Shown piece by piece: positions 9,025-17,199 of a stretch of 33,374 nt of DNA. Position 1 is the first letter of the stretch; each line of letters opens with the position of its first letter. The stretch is from Bacteriovorax sp. (GTDB taxonomy: Bacteria > Bdellovibrionota > Bacteriovoracia > Bacteriovoracales > Bacteriovoracaceae). A program made the translations under genes and the position numbers. Under the pieces are notes generated by a model. That model searched no databases, was not told the DNA's origin, and saw nothing but the letters and a program-made list of their open reading frames with translations. The stretch is from positions 1 to 33,374 of the forward strand of contig JACMNL010000011.1 in NCBI GenBank assembly GCA_014378525.1, in the 5' to 3' direction.

Positions 9025-10121
9025 TGATAATAAAATTATTTATATTTTTCTTTCTTGTTTCCTTAAATTTCTACTCATATGCCGACACATTTGAAAGTTA
9101 TGCCTTTGATCCATCCGTGGGTGACACCGACGTTTTAATTGGCATAAAAAATAATAAAATTATTTTCGAAAAATACTCAAACAACTATAACTACAATCGC
9201 CCACATACTCTCTATTCTTTAAATAAATTATTTTTAAATGCCTTCGTCGGCAATCTTGAAAAAAACCACCTGCTGTCAGTAACAAATCCCATTCCAACTT
9301 CAGTCAATGATGCTTATACTTCAAAACTAACAATTGATGCTTTAATGAGAATGAGTTCAGGATTAAGAACAACGAATGATCCAGACACTATGGAATCCAT
9401 TGAACCTGGTCTACTCAGACCCATGAATGAATTTCCGGAAAGTATACTCGACTTCTACTTGTTAAAATCACTTCCAATGTATCCGCCAAATACCAGCTTT
9501 AATTACTGCTTTTATGATAACAATCTATTGATCCAGCATCTTGAAGATCTTTTTGGAAGAGAAAAATTTTTAAATATGCTTTCAACCTTTTTAGAAAAAA
9601 ATAATTTTAAAGAAACTAACATAATTATCAAACCATCTAGCGATTATCTTTTTGACAACTATAACTCTTTTCTAAATACGCTTTTATTGAAATATAACTA
9701 TAAAGATATGTTTCACCTAACGCCTTCCAGACAATTCGGCTTTTCCAGCCCTAAAGATATTATAGAAATGGCCAAACTCTATCTTGATAACAGTAATAAT
9801 CTTTTTACAGCAAAATGGAAGTCTGATTCTTTTCAAAGTAACCCTAAGAGTTTTATTAAATCTAGAACAATGAATTCTTTTTTTGCGCCTTTTGCCTACG
9901 GTCGCTTCTGGTTTCTCAATAGACCTCACACAGATGGATCCAAAGTATATCCTGCACTACCTGATGATGTTGTTGTTATTCATGGACTAAATGGCCAGAT
10001 TCTTGCCATTTTTCCAGGTCAAAAAGCCATATACTTGAGATTGTCTTCTGATAAACCTCCATTCAATTTTGATAGAGAAAAAAGTCTCAATCAATTTTAC
10101 GCAGAGTTTCTAAAAAAATAA
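9024..10121 (+). CDS. Secreted beta-lactamase/penicillin-binding-like serine hydrolase
   Basis: A 365-residue protein with a signal peptide (residues 1-20, 'MIIKLFIFFFLVSLNFYSYA'). Motifs of class C beta-lactamase/DD-peptidase-fold enzymes are seen: SxxK as 'SLNK' (Ser65, Lys68), the family's 'LMRMSSGL' segment, YxN as 'YDN' (164-166), and an HxG motif 'HGLNG' (320-324) near the end. The spacing fits this family, although overall similarity looks distant. The substrate is unknown; peptidoglycan or an ester are possible. The ATG overlaps the upstream DUF218 stop by one base. An upstream TTG at 8988 in the same frame would put extra residues before the signal peptide and is not preferred. Seven bases separate its stop from the convergent spoT stop. 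Confidence 0.75.
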   Translation: MIIKLFIFFFLVSLNFYSYADTFESYAFDPSVGDTDVLIGIKNNKIIFEKYSNNYNYNRPHTLYSLNKLFLNAFVGNLEKNHLLSVTNPIPTSVNDAYTSKLTIDALMRMSSGLRTTNDPDTMESIEPGLLRPMNEFPESILDFYLLKSLPMYPPNTSFNYCFYDNNLLIQHLEDLFGREKFLNMLSTFLEKNNFKETNIIIKPSSDYLFDNYNSFLNTLLLKYNYKDMFHLTPSRQFGFSSPKDIIEMAKLYLDNSNNLFTAKWKSDSFQSNPKSFIKSRTMNSFFAPFAYGRFWFLNRPHTDGSKVYPALPDDVVVIHGLNGQILAIFPGQKAIYLRLSSDKPPFNFDREKSLNQFYAEFLKK

Positions 10122-10128
10122 TTTGATT

Positions 10129-12333
10129 TTAAACACGAGTTACAGAAATAACTTCTTCAAGTGATTCTATGGCACTAATAGTTTTTAGAAGTTCTGAATA
10201 ATCTTTTACTTCAACTTCAAAGATAAAACTACCCTTTCTATCAGGCATCGACTTAGCAAGAGCACTTCTGATGTTAATGCCCACGTTGTTAATCGTTTTC
10301 GAGATAAGCGATAAAATCCCCGGCTTATCCTGAGTGATAACACGTACACTAACTGGGTGTGTGAAGCTGAAACCTTTGTTCCAGGACACTTTAATTGTTC
10401 TTATTAACGTTTCTGCGTCTACGCGGTTACAGTGAGACGTATGAACTGTAATTCCGCGTCCACGAGTGATGAACCCTACGATACTGTCACCTGGAATCGG
10501 ATTACAACAACGGGCCATACGAACCATTACATCGCTCATACCATCTACGATAATAGCGTTATCAGAATGGGATTTCTTGCGAACATTCTGTGCCATTTTA
10601 TCGTGGTAAGTTTCGATCTCGGTAATTTTATCGTCGAACTCTTTAATCTCAACTTTATCAGAGAGTTTTTTCAGAGAAGGAATATATTCAATAATACTTT
10701 TCGGTGTGTGTTTTCCAGAACCAACAAGAACGCACATTTCTTCTTCATCGATGATGTGAAGTTCATCGAACATCGTTTTGAATTCGCCGGCCTTCATTAG
10801 AGCTTTAATGCTCGTTCCGAAAACTTTGAAAGCTTTATCAAGAATGTCTCTACCAAGTTCACGGTTTTCATCGCGCTCAACTTTAAGAAGCCATTGTTTA
10901 ATTTTACTGCGGGCCTTTGAAGACTTCGCAATATTCAACCAGTCTTTCGAAGGTGTTTGTGTCTTCGAAGTTAAAATTTCAATTGAGTCACCTGATTTTA
11001 AAATATGTCTTAACGGAACGATCTTCCCGTTAATCTTTGCACCGACACAATGAAGACCAACTTCAGTGTGAATTTCAAAAGCAAAGTCTAATGGTGTAGA
11101 TCCATATTTTAATTCACGAACGTCACCATTCGGAGTGAAAACGAAAACTCCATCGAGATCAAGATCGTTTTTAATTACGTCTAAGAACTCGCGGCTGTTG
11201 TCTGTATTTTTATTGTATTCAAGAAGCTCTTGTACCCAGTCAAGTTTAGGTGCAGTTTTTCCTGCTAAACCTTCTTTATATTTCCAGTGAGCAGCAACCC
11301 CTGCTTCTGCTACTTCATCCATCTCATTTGTTCTGATTTGGATTTCAATACGCTCAGCTTTCGGGCCCATGATCGTTGTATGCAGAGACTGGTAGTTGTT
11401 CACTTTAGGAATAGCGATGTAGTCCTTAAAGCGTCCTGGAATCGGAGTAAACGCAGAGTGGATAATCCCCAGCGCTTTATAACATTCAGTAATGTTCGAA
11501 ACGATAATTCTGAAGGCCAGTAAATCCTGAACCTGTTCGAAATCAACTCCACGAGCTGTCATTTTTTTATAAATAGAATAGAAATGTTTCGGACGTCCCT
11601 TCACTTCTGCGTGCAGAGAGTATTCCATCAATTTTTCTTTGATGTTCCCGATTACATCTCTGATGTAACTGTCGCGTTCCGATTTTTTCATCGAAACTTT
11701 TTCAGCTAAACGATAGTAAATTTCCGGCTTCAAAAATCGTAAGCATAAATCTTCAAGATCAGACTTAACTGAGTTAATCCCGAGACGGCTTGCGAGAGGA
11801 ACGTAGATATCTAAAGTCTCTTGCGCAACTTTCTTTTGTTTTTCATCAGACACATATTGAAGTGTACGCATGTTGTGCATACGATCTGCAAGCTTCACGA
11901 TGATTACGCGAAGGTCTTTCGCCATCGCCACAACCATCTTACGAAAGTTTTCAATCTGCGATTCTTCTTTGGTTTTGAATTTGATTTTCCCGATCTTCGT
12001 CAGACCGACAACCAGATCAGCGACACCCTGGTTAAATTCTTTTTCAATTTCCTGCGGACTCACGTTACAGTCTTCAACAACGTCGTGAAGAAGACCTGCC
12101 ATGATCGTATCTAAATCCATGTGGAGTTTAATTAAAGTCGCGGCAACGTTCATCGGGTGAATGATATAATCTTCACCTGAACTTCTCTTTTGCCCTGTAT
12201 GTGCTTTTTCTGCGAACAGGAATGCCTTACGTAACATGGTAAAGTTAGCGTCCGGATAATAGGCCTCAACTCTCCTGACTAGATCGTCAATAGTGAGGTC
12301 TCTCTCGTGTGAAAAATCTAAACTTTCTTGCAT
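10129..12333 (-). CDS. spoT: Bifunctional (p)ppGpp synthetase/hydrolase (Rel/SpoT)
   Basis: A 734-residue RelA/SpoT homologue that makes and degrades the stringent-response alarmone (p)ppGpp. The N-terminal HD hydrolase domain is intact, with His83-Asp84 in 'LLHDVVED'. The synthetase domain follows, with the bifunctional-type 'RFKD' motif (residues 301-304), 'NYQSLHTT' and 'IEIQIRT'. A TGS domain lies near 395-455 ('VFVFTPNGDVREL') and an ACT domain at the C-terminus (about 660-734). Both activities are therefore predicted, unlike monofunctional RelA. It follows gmk by 9 bp. In E. coli the equivalent position has rpoZ between gmk and spoT; no rpoZ reading frame fits here. Confidence 0.95.
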   Translation of the reverse strand: MQESLDFSHERDLTIDDLVRRVEAYYPDANFTMLRKAFLFAEKAHTGQKRSSGEDYIIHPMNVAATLIKLHMDLDTIMAGLLHDVVEDCNVSPQEIEKEFNQGVADLVVGLTKIGKIKFKTKEESQIENFRKMVVAMAKDLRVIIVKLADRMHNMRTLQYVSDEKQKKVAQETLDIYVPLASRLGINSVKSDLEDLCLRFLKPEIYYRLAEKVSMKKSERDSYIRDVIGNIKEKLMEYSLHAEVKGRPKHFYSIYKKMTARGVDFEQVQDLLAFRIIVSNITECYKALGIIHSAFTPIPGRFKDYIAIPKVNNYQSLHTTIMGPKAERIEIQIRTNEMDEVAEAGVAAHWKYKEGLAGKTAPKLDWVQELLEYNKNTDNSREFLDVIKNDLDLDGVFVFTPNGDVRELKYGSTPLDFAFEIHTEVGLHCVGAKINGKIVPLRHILKSGDSIEILTSKTQTPSKDWLNIAKSSKARSKIKQWLLKVERDENRELGRDILDKAFKVFGTSIKALMKAGEFKTMFDELHIIDEEEMCVLVGSGKHTPKSIIEYIPSLKKLSDKVEIKEFDDKITEIETYHDKMAQNVRKKSHSDNAIIVDGMSDVMVRMARCCNPIPGDSIVGFITRGRGITVHTSHCNRVDAETLIRTIKVSWNKGFSFTHPVSVRVITQDKPGILSLISKTINNVGINIRSALAKSMPDRKGSFIFEVEVKDYSELLKTISAIESLEEVISVTRV

Positions 12334-12342
12334 TACCTGGCT

Positions 12343-12921
12343 CTATCCCTGAAGGATCTTTTGAGTGATTTCTTTCAGCCTGTCGTAGGCGTTGTCGATA
12401 TCGTCGTTTAAAATTAAAAAATCAAAATCATCTTTTCTTGTCAGCTCTTTTCTTGCGTTCATGATTCGAAGATTGATTACCTGTGTGCTTTCAGTTCCAC
12501 GGTGGCGCAATCTTTTTTCAAGTTCCTCGACTGAAGGTGGGGCAATAAAAATCACATTGGCGGTTGGACCGAAATGCAATTTGAATGAATCCACTCCCTG
12601 AACATCAAGATCGAAAAGCACATGCTTTCCTTCTGATAAACTTTGCTCTACAAATTCTTTCGACGTTCCGTAAAAGTTTCCATGAACTTCGGCCCATTCT
12701 AAAAATTCGTTATTGTCTCGTTTCGCAATGAACTCTTCTCGTGAAATAAAAAAATAACTTAAGCCATGAATTTCACCGGGACGAATTGGCCTGGTGGTAT
12801 AGGAGACAGATTCGACGATTGAGGGATAATCCTGCTTTAATCTTTTGATCATTGTGGACTTCCCCGTACCAGACGGAGCAACAATGACTATGAGTTTACC
12901 AGTGAAATGTTCGTTATTCAA
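12343..12921 (-). CDS. gmk: Guanylate kinase
   Basis: A 192-residue guanylate kinase, phosphorylating GMP to GDP in the cytoplasm. The P-loop 'APSGTGKST' is at residues 15-23, followed by the GMP-binding 'SYTTRPIRPGE' and 'FLEWAEVHGNFYGT'. The start is TTG at 12921, with AAGGG seven bases upstream; no in-frame ATG gives the conserved N-terminus. The start lies inside the last codons of yicC (8 bp overlap), indicating translational coupling. It feeds the GTP pool used by the neighbouring (p)ppGpp enzyme, and the order yicC-gmk-spoT is a common bacterial arrangement. Confidence 0.95.
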   Translation of the reverse strand: MNNEHFTGKLIVIVAPSGTGKSTMIKRLKQDYPSIVESVSYTTRPIRPGEIHGLSYFFISREEFIAKRDNNEFLEWAEVHGNFYGTSKEFVEQSLSEGKHVLFDLDVQGVDSFKLHFGPTANVIFIAPPSVEELEKRLRHRGTESTQVINLRIMNARKELTRKDDFDFLILNDDIDNAYDRLKEITQKILQG

Positions 12922-13789
12922 TATTAAGCCCTTGCTCGCGCATTTTTTCTAGTTGTAGTTTCATTTGAACAACAGCATCTGAAATTTCTTTCATACTTGA
13001 CTTCGAACCAATGGTATTAGTTTCACGCCCTAATTCCTGAACCAAAAAATCAATTTGCCTTCCAACATCGTTACTTGATTTTAAAAGATTTTGAAATTTT
13101 TCCAAGTGGGAATGAATGCGGTTAATTTCTTCATGTATGTCGATTTTTTCTAAATAAAAAACTACTTCCTGAAGCAGGCGGCTCTGGTCAACAGAGACCA
13201 GTGCTTTATATTCTTCAACTCTCTTCTTTAATTTCTCTTCAACGTTCGCTTTAAAGTGTTCTGCATTCGACTCACATACCTTAAACTGCGTTTTATAGTT
13301 ATCTAAATGTTTCTCGAGAACTTTGATCAACTTATCGCCTTCCACTTCGCGCGATTCTTTTAGTTCACCGATGGCACCTTTGAACGATTTGAATAAAAGT
13401 TCAACCAGGTCTGTCTGGTTCACTTCATCCTGCTCCACTAAAAATTCTGCGCGAAGAAGATCAGTCATCGACAGAGTTGGTGTCACTCCTTCAGCTTTAA
13501 TCATCGCTGAAACTTTTTGAATGAACTGGGAAACTTTTTTTGTATCGAGATCATCGAAACGGTTTTTATTTTCTGCGCGTTTAACATTTACATAAACATC
13601 AAAACTTCCGCGCGAAAACATATCCGTCATTTCTTTTTTTAATTCAATTTCATGTGAATTAAGAGTTGAAGGCATTTTAAATCTGATGTCTTTAAAACGG
13701 TTATTCACCGATTTCATTTCAACAGACACAACAAAATTTTCTGATTGAGAAACGGCCTGACCGAAACCGGTCATTGATTGAGCTGTCAT
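12914..13789 (-). CDS. yicC: YicC family endoribonuclease-like protein
   Basis: A 291-residue member of the YicC/YloC family, recognised by 'SMTGFG' at the N-terminus, 'SVNNRFKDIRFKMP', and the C-terminal 'DFLVQELGRETNTIGSKS'. E. coli YicC is reported to act in RNA turnover; family members form ring-shaped RNases. ATG at 13789 is preferred because GAGGA lies 8 bases upstream. An ATG at 13807 and a TTG at 13816 in the same frame lack any ribosome site. The ribosome site is in the 3' arm of a perfect 10-bp inverted repeat, listed separately. The gene overlaps gmk by 8 bp and probably drives the yicC-gmk-spoT unit. Confidence 0.9.
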   Translation of the reverse strand: MTAQSMTGFGQAVSQSENFVVSVEMKSVNNRFKDIRFKMPSTLNSHEIELKKEMTDMFSRGSFDVYVNVKRAENKNRFDDLDTKKVSQFIQKVSAMIKAEGVTPTLSMTDLLRAEFLVEQDEVNQTDLVELLFKSFKGAIGELKESREVEGDKLIKVLEKHLDNYKTQFKVCESNAEHFKANVEEKLKKRVEEYKALVSVDQSRLLQEVVFYLEKIDIHEEINRIHSHLEKFQNLLKSSNDVGRQIDFLVQELGRETNTIGSKSSMKEISDAVVQMKLQLEKMREQGLNIE

Positions 13790-13796
13790 AGGGGAA

Positions 13797-13837
13797 ATCC
13801 TCGGCATTGAAAGCAATTTTTAAATTGTGCCGAGGAT
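13797..13837 (-). promoter_or_regulatory. Perfect 10-bp stem-loop covering the yicC ribosome binding site
   Basis: Read on the minus strand, ATCCTCGGCA (13837-13828) and TGCCGAGGAT (13806-13797) are exact inverse complements around a 21-base loop. The loop itself can pair CAATT with AATTG. The 3' arm contains GAGGA, the Shine-Dalgarno of yicC, which would be fully paired. Only three T residues follow the stem, so it is a poor intrinsic terminator for the upstream lipoprotein gene. Control of yicC-gmk-spoT translation is the more natural reading, but this is inferred from structure alone. Confidence 0.6.
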
Positions 13838-13850
13838 ACTATGTACTGAT

Positions 13851-14504
13851 TTAGAGATCAAGGGCCCAGCCTTGAACCTTTCCACCTTCAAAATAAACTT
13901 GCTTCACACTTCCGTCTTCAACAAAAGACCAGCGCTCATTTTGATTACTCGGGTTACCGGCGATTTCGACACGCGCAGGTTTCCCCCACATCTCGATCAC
14001 TTCATTTTTTGCCATTCCTAAAAAAAGCTCACTGCTATGAATTGAGTGCTTCGCAAGCAGGTTTCTCTTCGGTGAAAGGTCATCACGCAGGTCACTTTTT
14101 TTCGTATCGATATAAGTGCCGCGGTCATAGCTCGACAGGCTTAAATAATAAAGTTTATCGGAATCTGTCTGTAAGAACTTCTTATCACGTACATATCTCT
14201 CACGGGCGTCTTCATCGAGCCTGTCTTCCTTCTCCATTAGTTCCATGCTCAGCGAATTTGACTCGGAACGAAGACGCTGAGTGCGCTCACTTGCCGGTGT
14301 GCGGGCCTGCAATTGTTCACGACTTCTGCGCATGTCTCCTGTATCTCCACCTACAACTGGAAAGTCTTTTCCCGGTGATAAAAATGCGTCATCCTGCCCG
14401 TCCATTTCGTCTATAAAACTTCGACTCGGTTGCATCAGCGAGCAGCTCGCTGAAAGTACCAGAATCGATGACAATAATAATGCTCTAAACGCGGTTGTTT
14501 TCAT
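13851..14504 (-). CDS. Putative lipoprotein with BamE/SmpA-like C-terminal domain
   Basis: A 217-residue predicted lipoprotein. The signal sequence ends in 'LSASC' with Cys21 as the likely lipidated residue; Ser rather than Leu at -3 makes the lipobox slightly atypical. Residues about 60-120 are highly charged (Arg/Glu/Asp) and probably helical. The C-terminal segment 'LGMAKNEVIEMWGKP' followed by a Trp/Phe-rich strand region ('RWSFVEDGSVKQVYFEGGKVQGW') resembles the small BamE/SmpA/OmlA fold found in outer-membrane assembly lipoproteins. It lies 61 bp upstream of yicC on the same strand. AGGAG sits just upstream of its ATG. No specific function can be assigned. Confidence 0.7.
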   Translation of the reverse strand: MKTTAFRALLLSSILVLSASCSLMQPSRSFIDEMDGQDDAFLSPGKDFPVVGGDTGDMRRSREQLQARTPASERTQRLRSESNSLSMELMEKEDRLDEDARERYVRDKKFLQTDSDKLYYLSLSSYDRGTYIDTKKSDLRDDLSPKRNLLAKHSIHSSELFLGMAKNEVIEMWGKPARVEIAGNPSNQNERWSFVEDGSVKQVYFEGGKVQGWALDL

Positions 14505-14703
14505 GTCGGTCTCCTAAAATTCTTGTCAGAAAAGTTTCCTTTTCTATGAATTTTTATCGACCAAAACTCACTTCAATCGGAGAAATCACACTGTATTGTG
14601 AAGAATAGGGAAAAAATGGCCATTCTTGACCCGTCTTGTCGGCCATTAAACACTTCTCAATATCTCTAAAAAAAATCCGACAAGGCAGTGAAGGAGTCCA
14701 CTT

Positions 14704-15774
14704 TTGAAGTTTTTGATTAAAATTGAAGAGGCCATTGATAATACAATTATCAACTTGATCGCAAAGATGAAGCACGCCACTCCTCATTCTGTTTTCGCAG
14801 CAATTGACTGGGTTAAACACACTCCACAACTCGCAAAGAAAAAATATAAAGTCATTCAGCCGAAAGTAAGAATCTTCTTTTTAAAAGTTGTCGGATATAG
14901 CGAACACTATATGACGTTGATAAGAGGACATCTTATCGCCATCAATATTTACTTCAAGTCTGATGAATTTAAGAATGCGAAGAAACTTGATCTGATCCTC
15001 GCTCCGATTAAAAAATTTAAAACTGATCCGGTAAAAGCATTCAGTGTATTACTAACTGTGCTTTTTTTCAGTTCAGCCAGTTATCTTATCTATCAGAATA
15101 CAGCAAAAATTTACATTGGTACAAAAGCACTAAGAGCTCCAGCTTCAGTAGAAGTGGAAGAAGTGCCGGTTCTTGAATTTAAAAAAATAAAATATGAAGT
15201 GAACGAAAAAGAAATTTACCTCGACATCACAGTCATTGCTAAATCAATTGAAGAAAAAAACAAGCTCCTTCCTGTTGAAAAAGAACTCGAAGAATTACTT
15301 TCCAACTTTAAACCTCATATTACCCAGCTTCCTCTTACAAAAGAAGACACTGATAAAATTGAAGAAGAAATGAAAGCACTGATTACAGGTGCTAAAATTA
15401 AAGACGTAGAAGTGAAACAGGTTCTGGAAGCAAGACCTAAATATTTCATGCAGATTGAAAGACTTTATTCAATGAAGGATTTAAATCTTCAGCTCTTCCT
15501 TGAAGACACAAAAAGAAATCGCCAGGTGTACATTGACTTCACGGGATTAGCGTCAAATAGAAATGTTATTTTGTTCCTGAATGACCATCCTTCTGAAATA
15601 CGAGACTTTCTTACTATGCACGTTGAGCCGGTCATCCCTCAGCTTCCCATCGAAGAAGAAGGACGACAGATCATTAAAGACAAAATCAAACTCGAACTCA
15701 ACCAGTTCCTGAAAGACAACGGAATAGAAGGAAAGTTACAAGAGATTTATGTGGACTACATTATGGTTTCCTAG
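14704..15774 (+). CDS. Single-pass membrane protein with two tandem FliL-like domains
   Basis: A 356-residue protein. Start is TTG at 14704, with AAGGAG seven bases upstream. Residues 1-110 are basic and helical, a single membrane segment spans about 111-130, and the rest is probably periplasmic. The periplasmic part looks like an internal duplication. Unit 1 (about 158-245) and unit 2 (about 252-354) both have 'Y(L/I)D(I/F)T' (172-176 and 276-280), a helix, then 'ITQLPL'/'IPQLPI' (206-211 and 311-316), a Lys/Glu-rich helix, and a final strand. The last strand ('LQEIYVDYIMVS') resembles the C-terminus of FliL, the flagellar stator-associated protein. No flagellar genes are nearby. The 3' end overlaps the convergent sigma54 activator by 39 bp. 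Confidence 0.6.
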   Translation: MKFLIKIEEAIDNTIINLIAKMKHATPHSVFAAIDWVKHTPQLAKKKYKVIQPKVRIFFLKVVGYSEHYMTLIRGHLIAINIYFKSDEFKNAKKLDLILAPIKKFKTDPVKAFSVLLTVLFFSSASYLIYQNTAKIYIGTKALRAPASVEVEEVPVLEFKKIKYEVNEKEIYLDITVIAKSIEEKNKLLPVEKELEELLSNFKPHITQLPLTKEDTDKIEEEMKALITGAKIKDVEVKQVLEARPKYFMQIERLYSMKDLNLQLFLEDTKRNRQVYIDFTGLASNRNVILFLNDHPSEIRDFLTMHVEPVIPQLPIEEEGRQIIKDKIKLELNQFLKDNGIEGKLQEIYVDYIMVS

Positions 15775-17070
15775 CTCACTCTTCTTCCTGTCTAAATAAA
15801 CTTTTAAAGTATTGGGGCTCATTTCTAAAATCTTTGCAGTTTTAGTGATATTTTTATCGGCCTTCAAATACACATCATAACAATAATTGGTTTTCATCTT
15901 TTCCATAGTGAGAATATCTCCGGTATTGAGCTTTTTCACGTTCAAGTTTTCCGATAAAAGCTCCTTGTCAGTTTCATCGATGACAAACTTCTTTCCATCT
16001 GAGTAGATTTTCTTTTTCATAAGATGAGAGTGCAGCTGCCTGATATTTCCAGGCCAGACGCAAGATGAATAGAACTCTATCAGGTCATCACCTATAACGA
16101 TTGCCTGATCATATTCGAACTTTCTGCATAAGGTTTTAATTCTGTCTTTTTCTTCTCTCAGACTTGGAAGTGTCACTGCGCAGCCAGACTGTAGTCTGTA
16201 ATAAAAATCCATGCGCATTTTTTCTTCTTCAACTTTCTTTTTTAAAACAGATCCTGAAGCAAAAATTATGCGAACATCAACTTTCGAAGTATTTTCACCA
16301 CCGACGGCCCGTACTTCATGATCGTCTAGAAATAATAGAAGTTTAGTCTGGAGGTCGAGGCTGAGAGAATCAATCTCATCGAGAAATAAAGTTCCTTTGC
16401 TGGCCTCAAGGATTGCTCCTCTCTTAGGATTGACAGCACCGGTGAATGCGCCTTTCACATGTCCAAATAATTCTGATTCAATCAATCCTGGTGAAAATGC
16501 TGATAGGTTGAGATGAACAAATCTTCCTATGCGTCCGCTTTTTTCGTGAATCTTTTTAGCGAGCGTTGTTTTACCGGTTCCCGTTTCTCCTTCAAGCAAA
16601 ATGGAAATATCGCTTCTGATAAATTTGTCTGGAAGAGAAGAGTTTTCAATTACAGTAAGTTGAGGTTTTAAAAAATGAACGCGATTGAATCCGATATCAA
16701 CTGCATCCCCCCTTTCCAGAAATGCCTCGAAACAATATGTGCCGTTCAGACGAAATGGCGATGTTCCGAGGCTTCTTAAAAGATATCTGGAATTATCATT
16801 ATGATTATTATTTTTCCTGTCTGCGATTAACTCAAGTTCATAATGACATTCTTCTTTGCCAAAAATTGGAAGAGAAATGTGCGCCTTAGCGAAATCAAAT
16901 TCAAATATTTTAGAATTCTTTATAAGGTATTTAGTTCGGTTTAATTTAAAAGTTCTTTTTCTATCCTGAAAAACATCCAGCATAAACTCGTCATTTTCAC
17001 GCACGCCTCTAAGTCCGACACTCGACTCTAAATGCGGTGTGATCATTCTTTCCTTTCTTAATGTTTCCAT
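15736..17070 (-). CDS. Sigma54-dependent activator with N-terminal FHA-like domain
   Basis: A 444-residue bacterial enhancer-binding protein. The central AAA+ domain has Walker A 'GETGTGKTT' (161-169), the sigma54-contacting loop 'GAFTGA' (207-212), Walker B 'LFLDEID' (228-234), and an arginine-finger region 'DFYYRL'. The C-terminal 40 residues form a Fis-type helix-turn-helix ('ITKTAKILEMSPNTLKVYL'). The N-terminal 135 residues lack the Asp of a response-regulator receiver; their strand-rich pattern ending 'RGDAVDIGFNRVHFLKP' fits an FHA domain, suggesting control by Ser/Thr phosphorylation. It should switch on sigma54 promoters with ATP. GAGGAG precedes the ATG. Its last 13 codons overlap the convergent FliL-like gene. 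Confidence 0.9.
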   Translation of the reverse strand: METLRKERMITPHLESSVGLRGVRENDEFMLDVFQDRKRTFKLNRTKYLIKNSKIFEFDFAKAHISLPIFGKEECHYELELIADRKNNNHNDNSRYLLRSLGTSPFRLNGTYCFEAFLERGDAVDIGFNRVHFLKPQLTVIENSSLPDKFIRSDISILLEGETGTGKTTLAKKIHEKSGRIGRFVHLNLSAFSPGLIESELFGHVKGAFTGAVNPKRGAILEASKGTLFLDEIDSLSLDLQTKLLLFLDDHEVRAVGGENTSKVDVRIIFASGSVLKKKVEEEKMRMDFYYRLQSGCAVTLPSLREEKDRIKTLCRKFEYDQAIVIGDDLIEFYSSCVWPGNIRQLHSHLMKKKIYSDGKKFVIDETDKELLSENLNVKKLNTGDILTMEKMKTNYCYDVYLKADKNITKTAKILEMSPNTLKVYLDRKKSELGNHNVVHINLL

Positions 17071-17199
17071 CTTTTCTCCTCAATATTGCTTTCTAATGGC
17101 CCAAGCCCCGTGTTTACAAGTGTTATGCCACGTCTTAAGGAGTGCAATTCCGTGCTAAATCGGATAATATCGGTTTTATAAATAATCTTAGGTACAAAT

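Noticed and set aside
10432..12114. Several plus-strand frames of 70-120 codons
   Set aside because: All lie opposite the spoT gene, whose domains are unambiguous.
14009..14517. Open frames of 78 and 135 codons on the plus strand
   Set aside because: They lie wholly opposite the lipoprotein gene and have no ribosome site or recognisable motif.
17116..17130. Sigma54-like site TGGCAT-N5-TTGT upstream of the FHA-like activator gene (minus strand)
   Set aside because: The -12 element reads GT in place of the nearly invariant GC, so I do not call a promoter.
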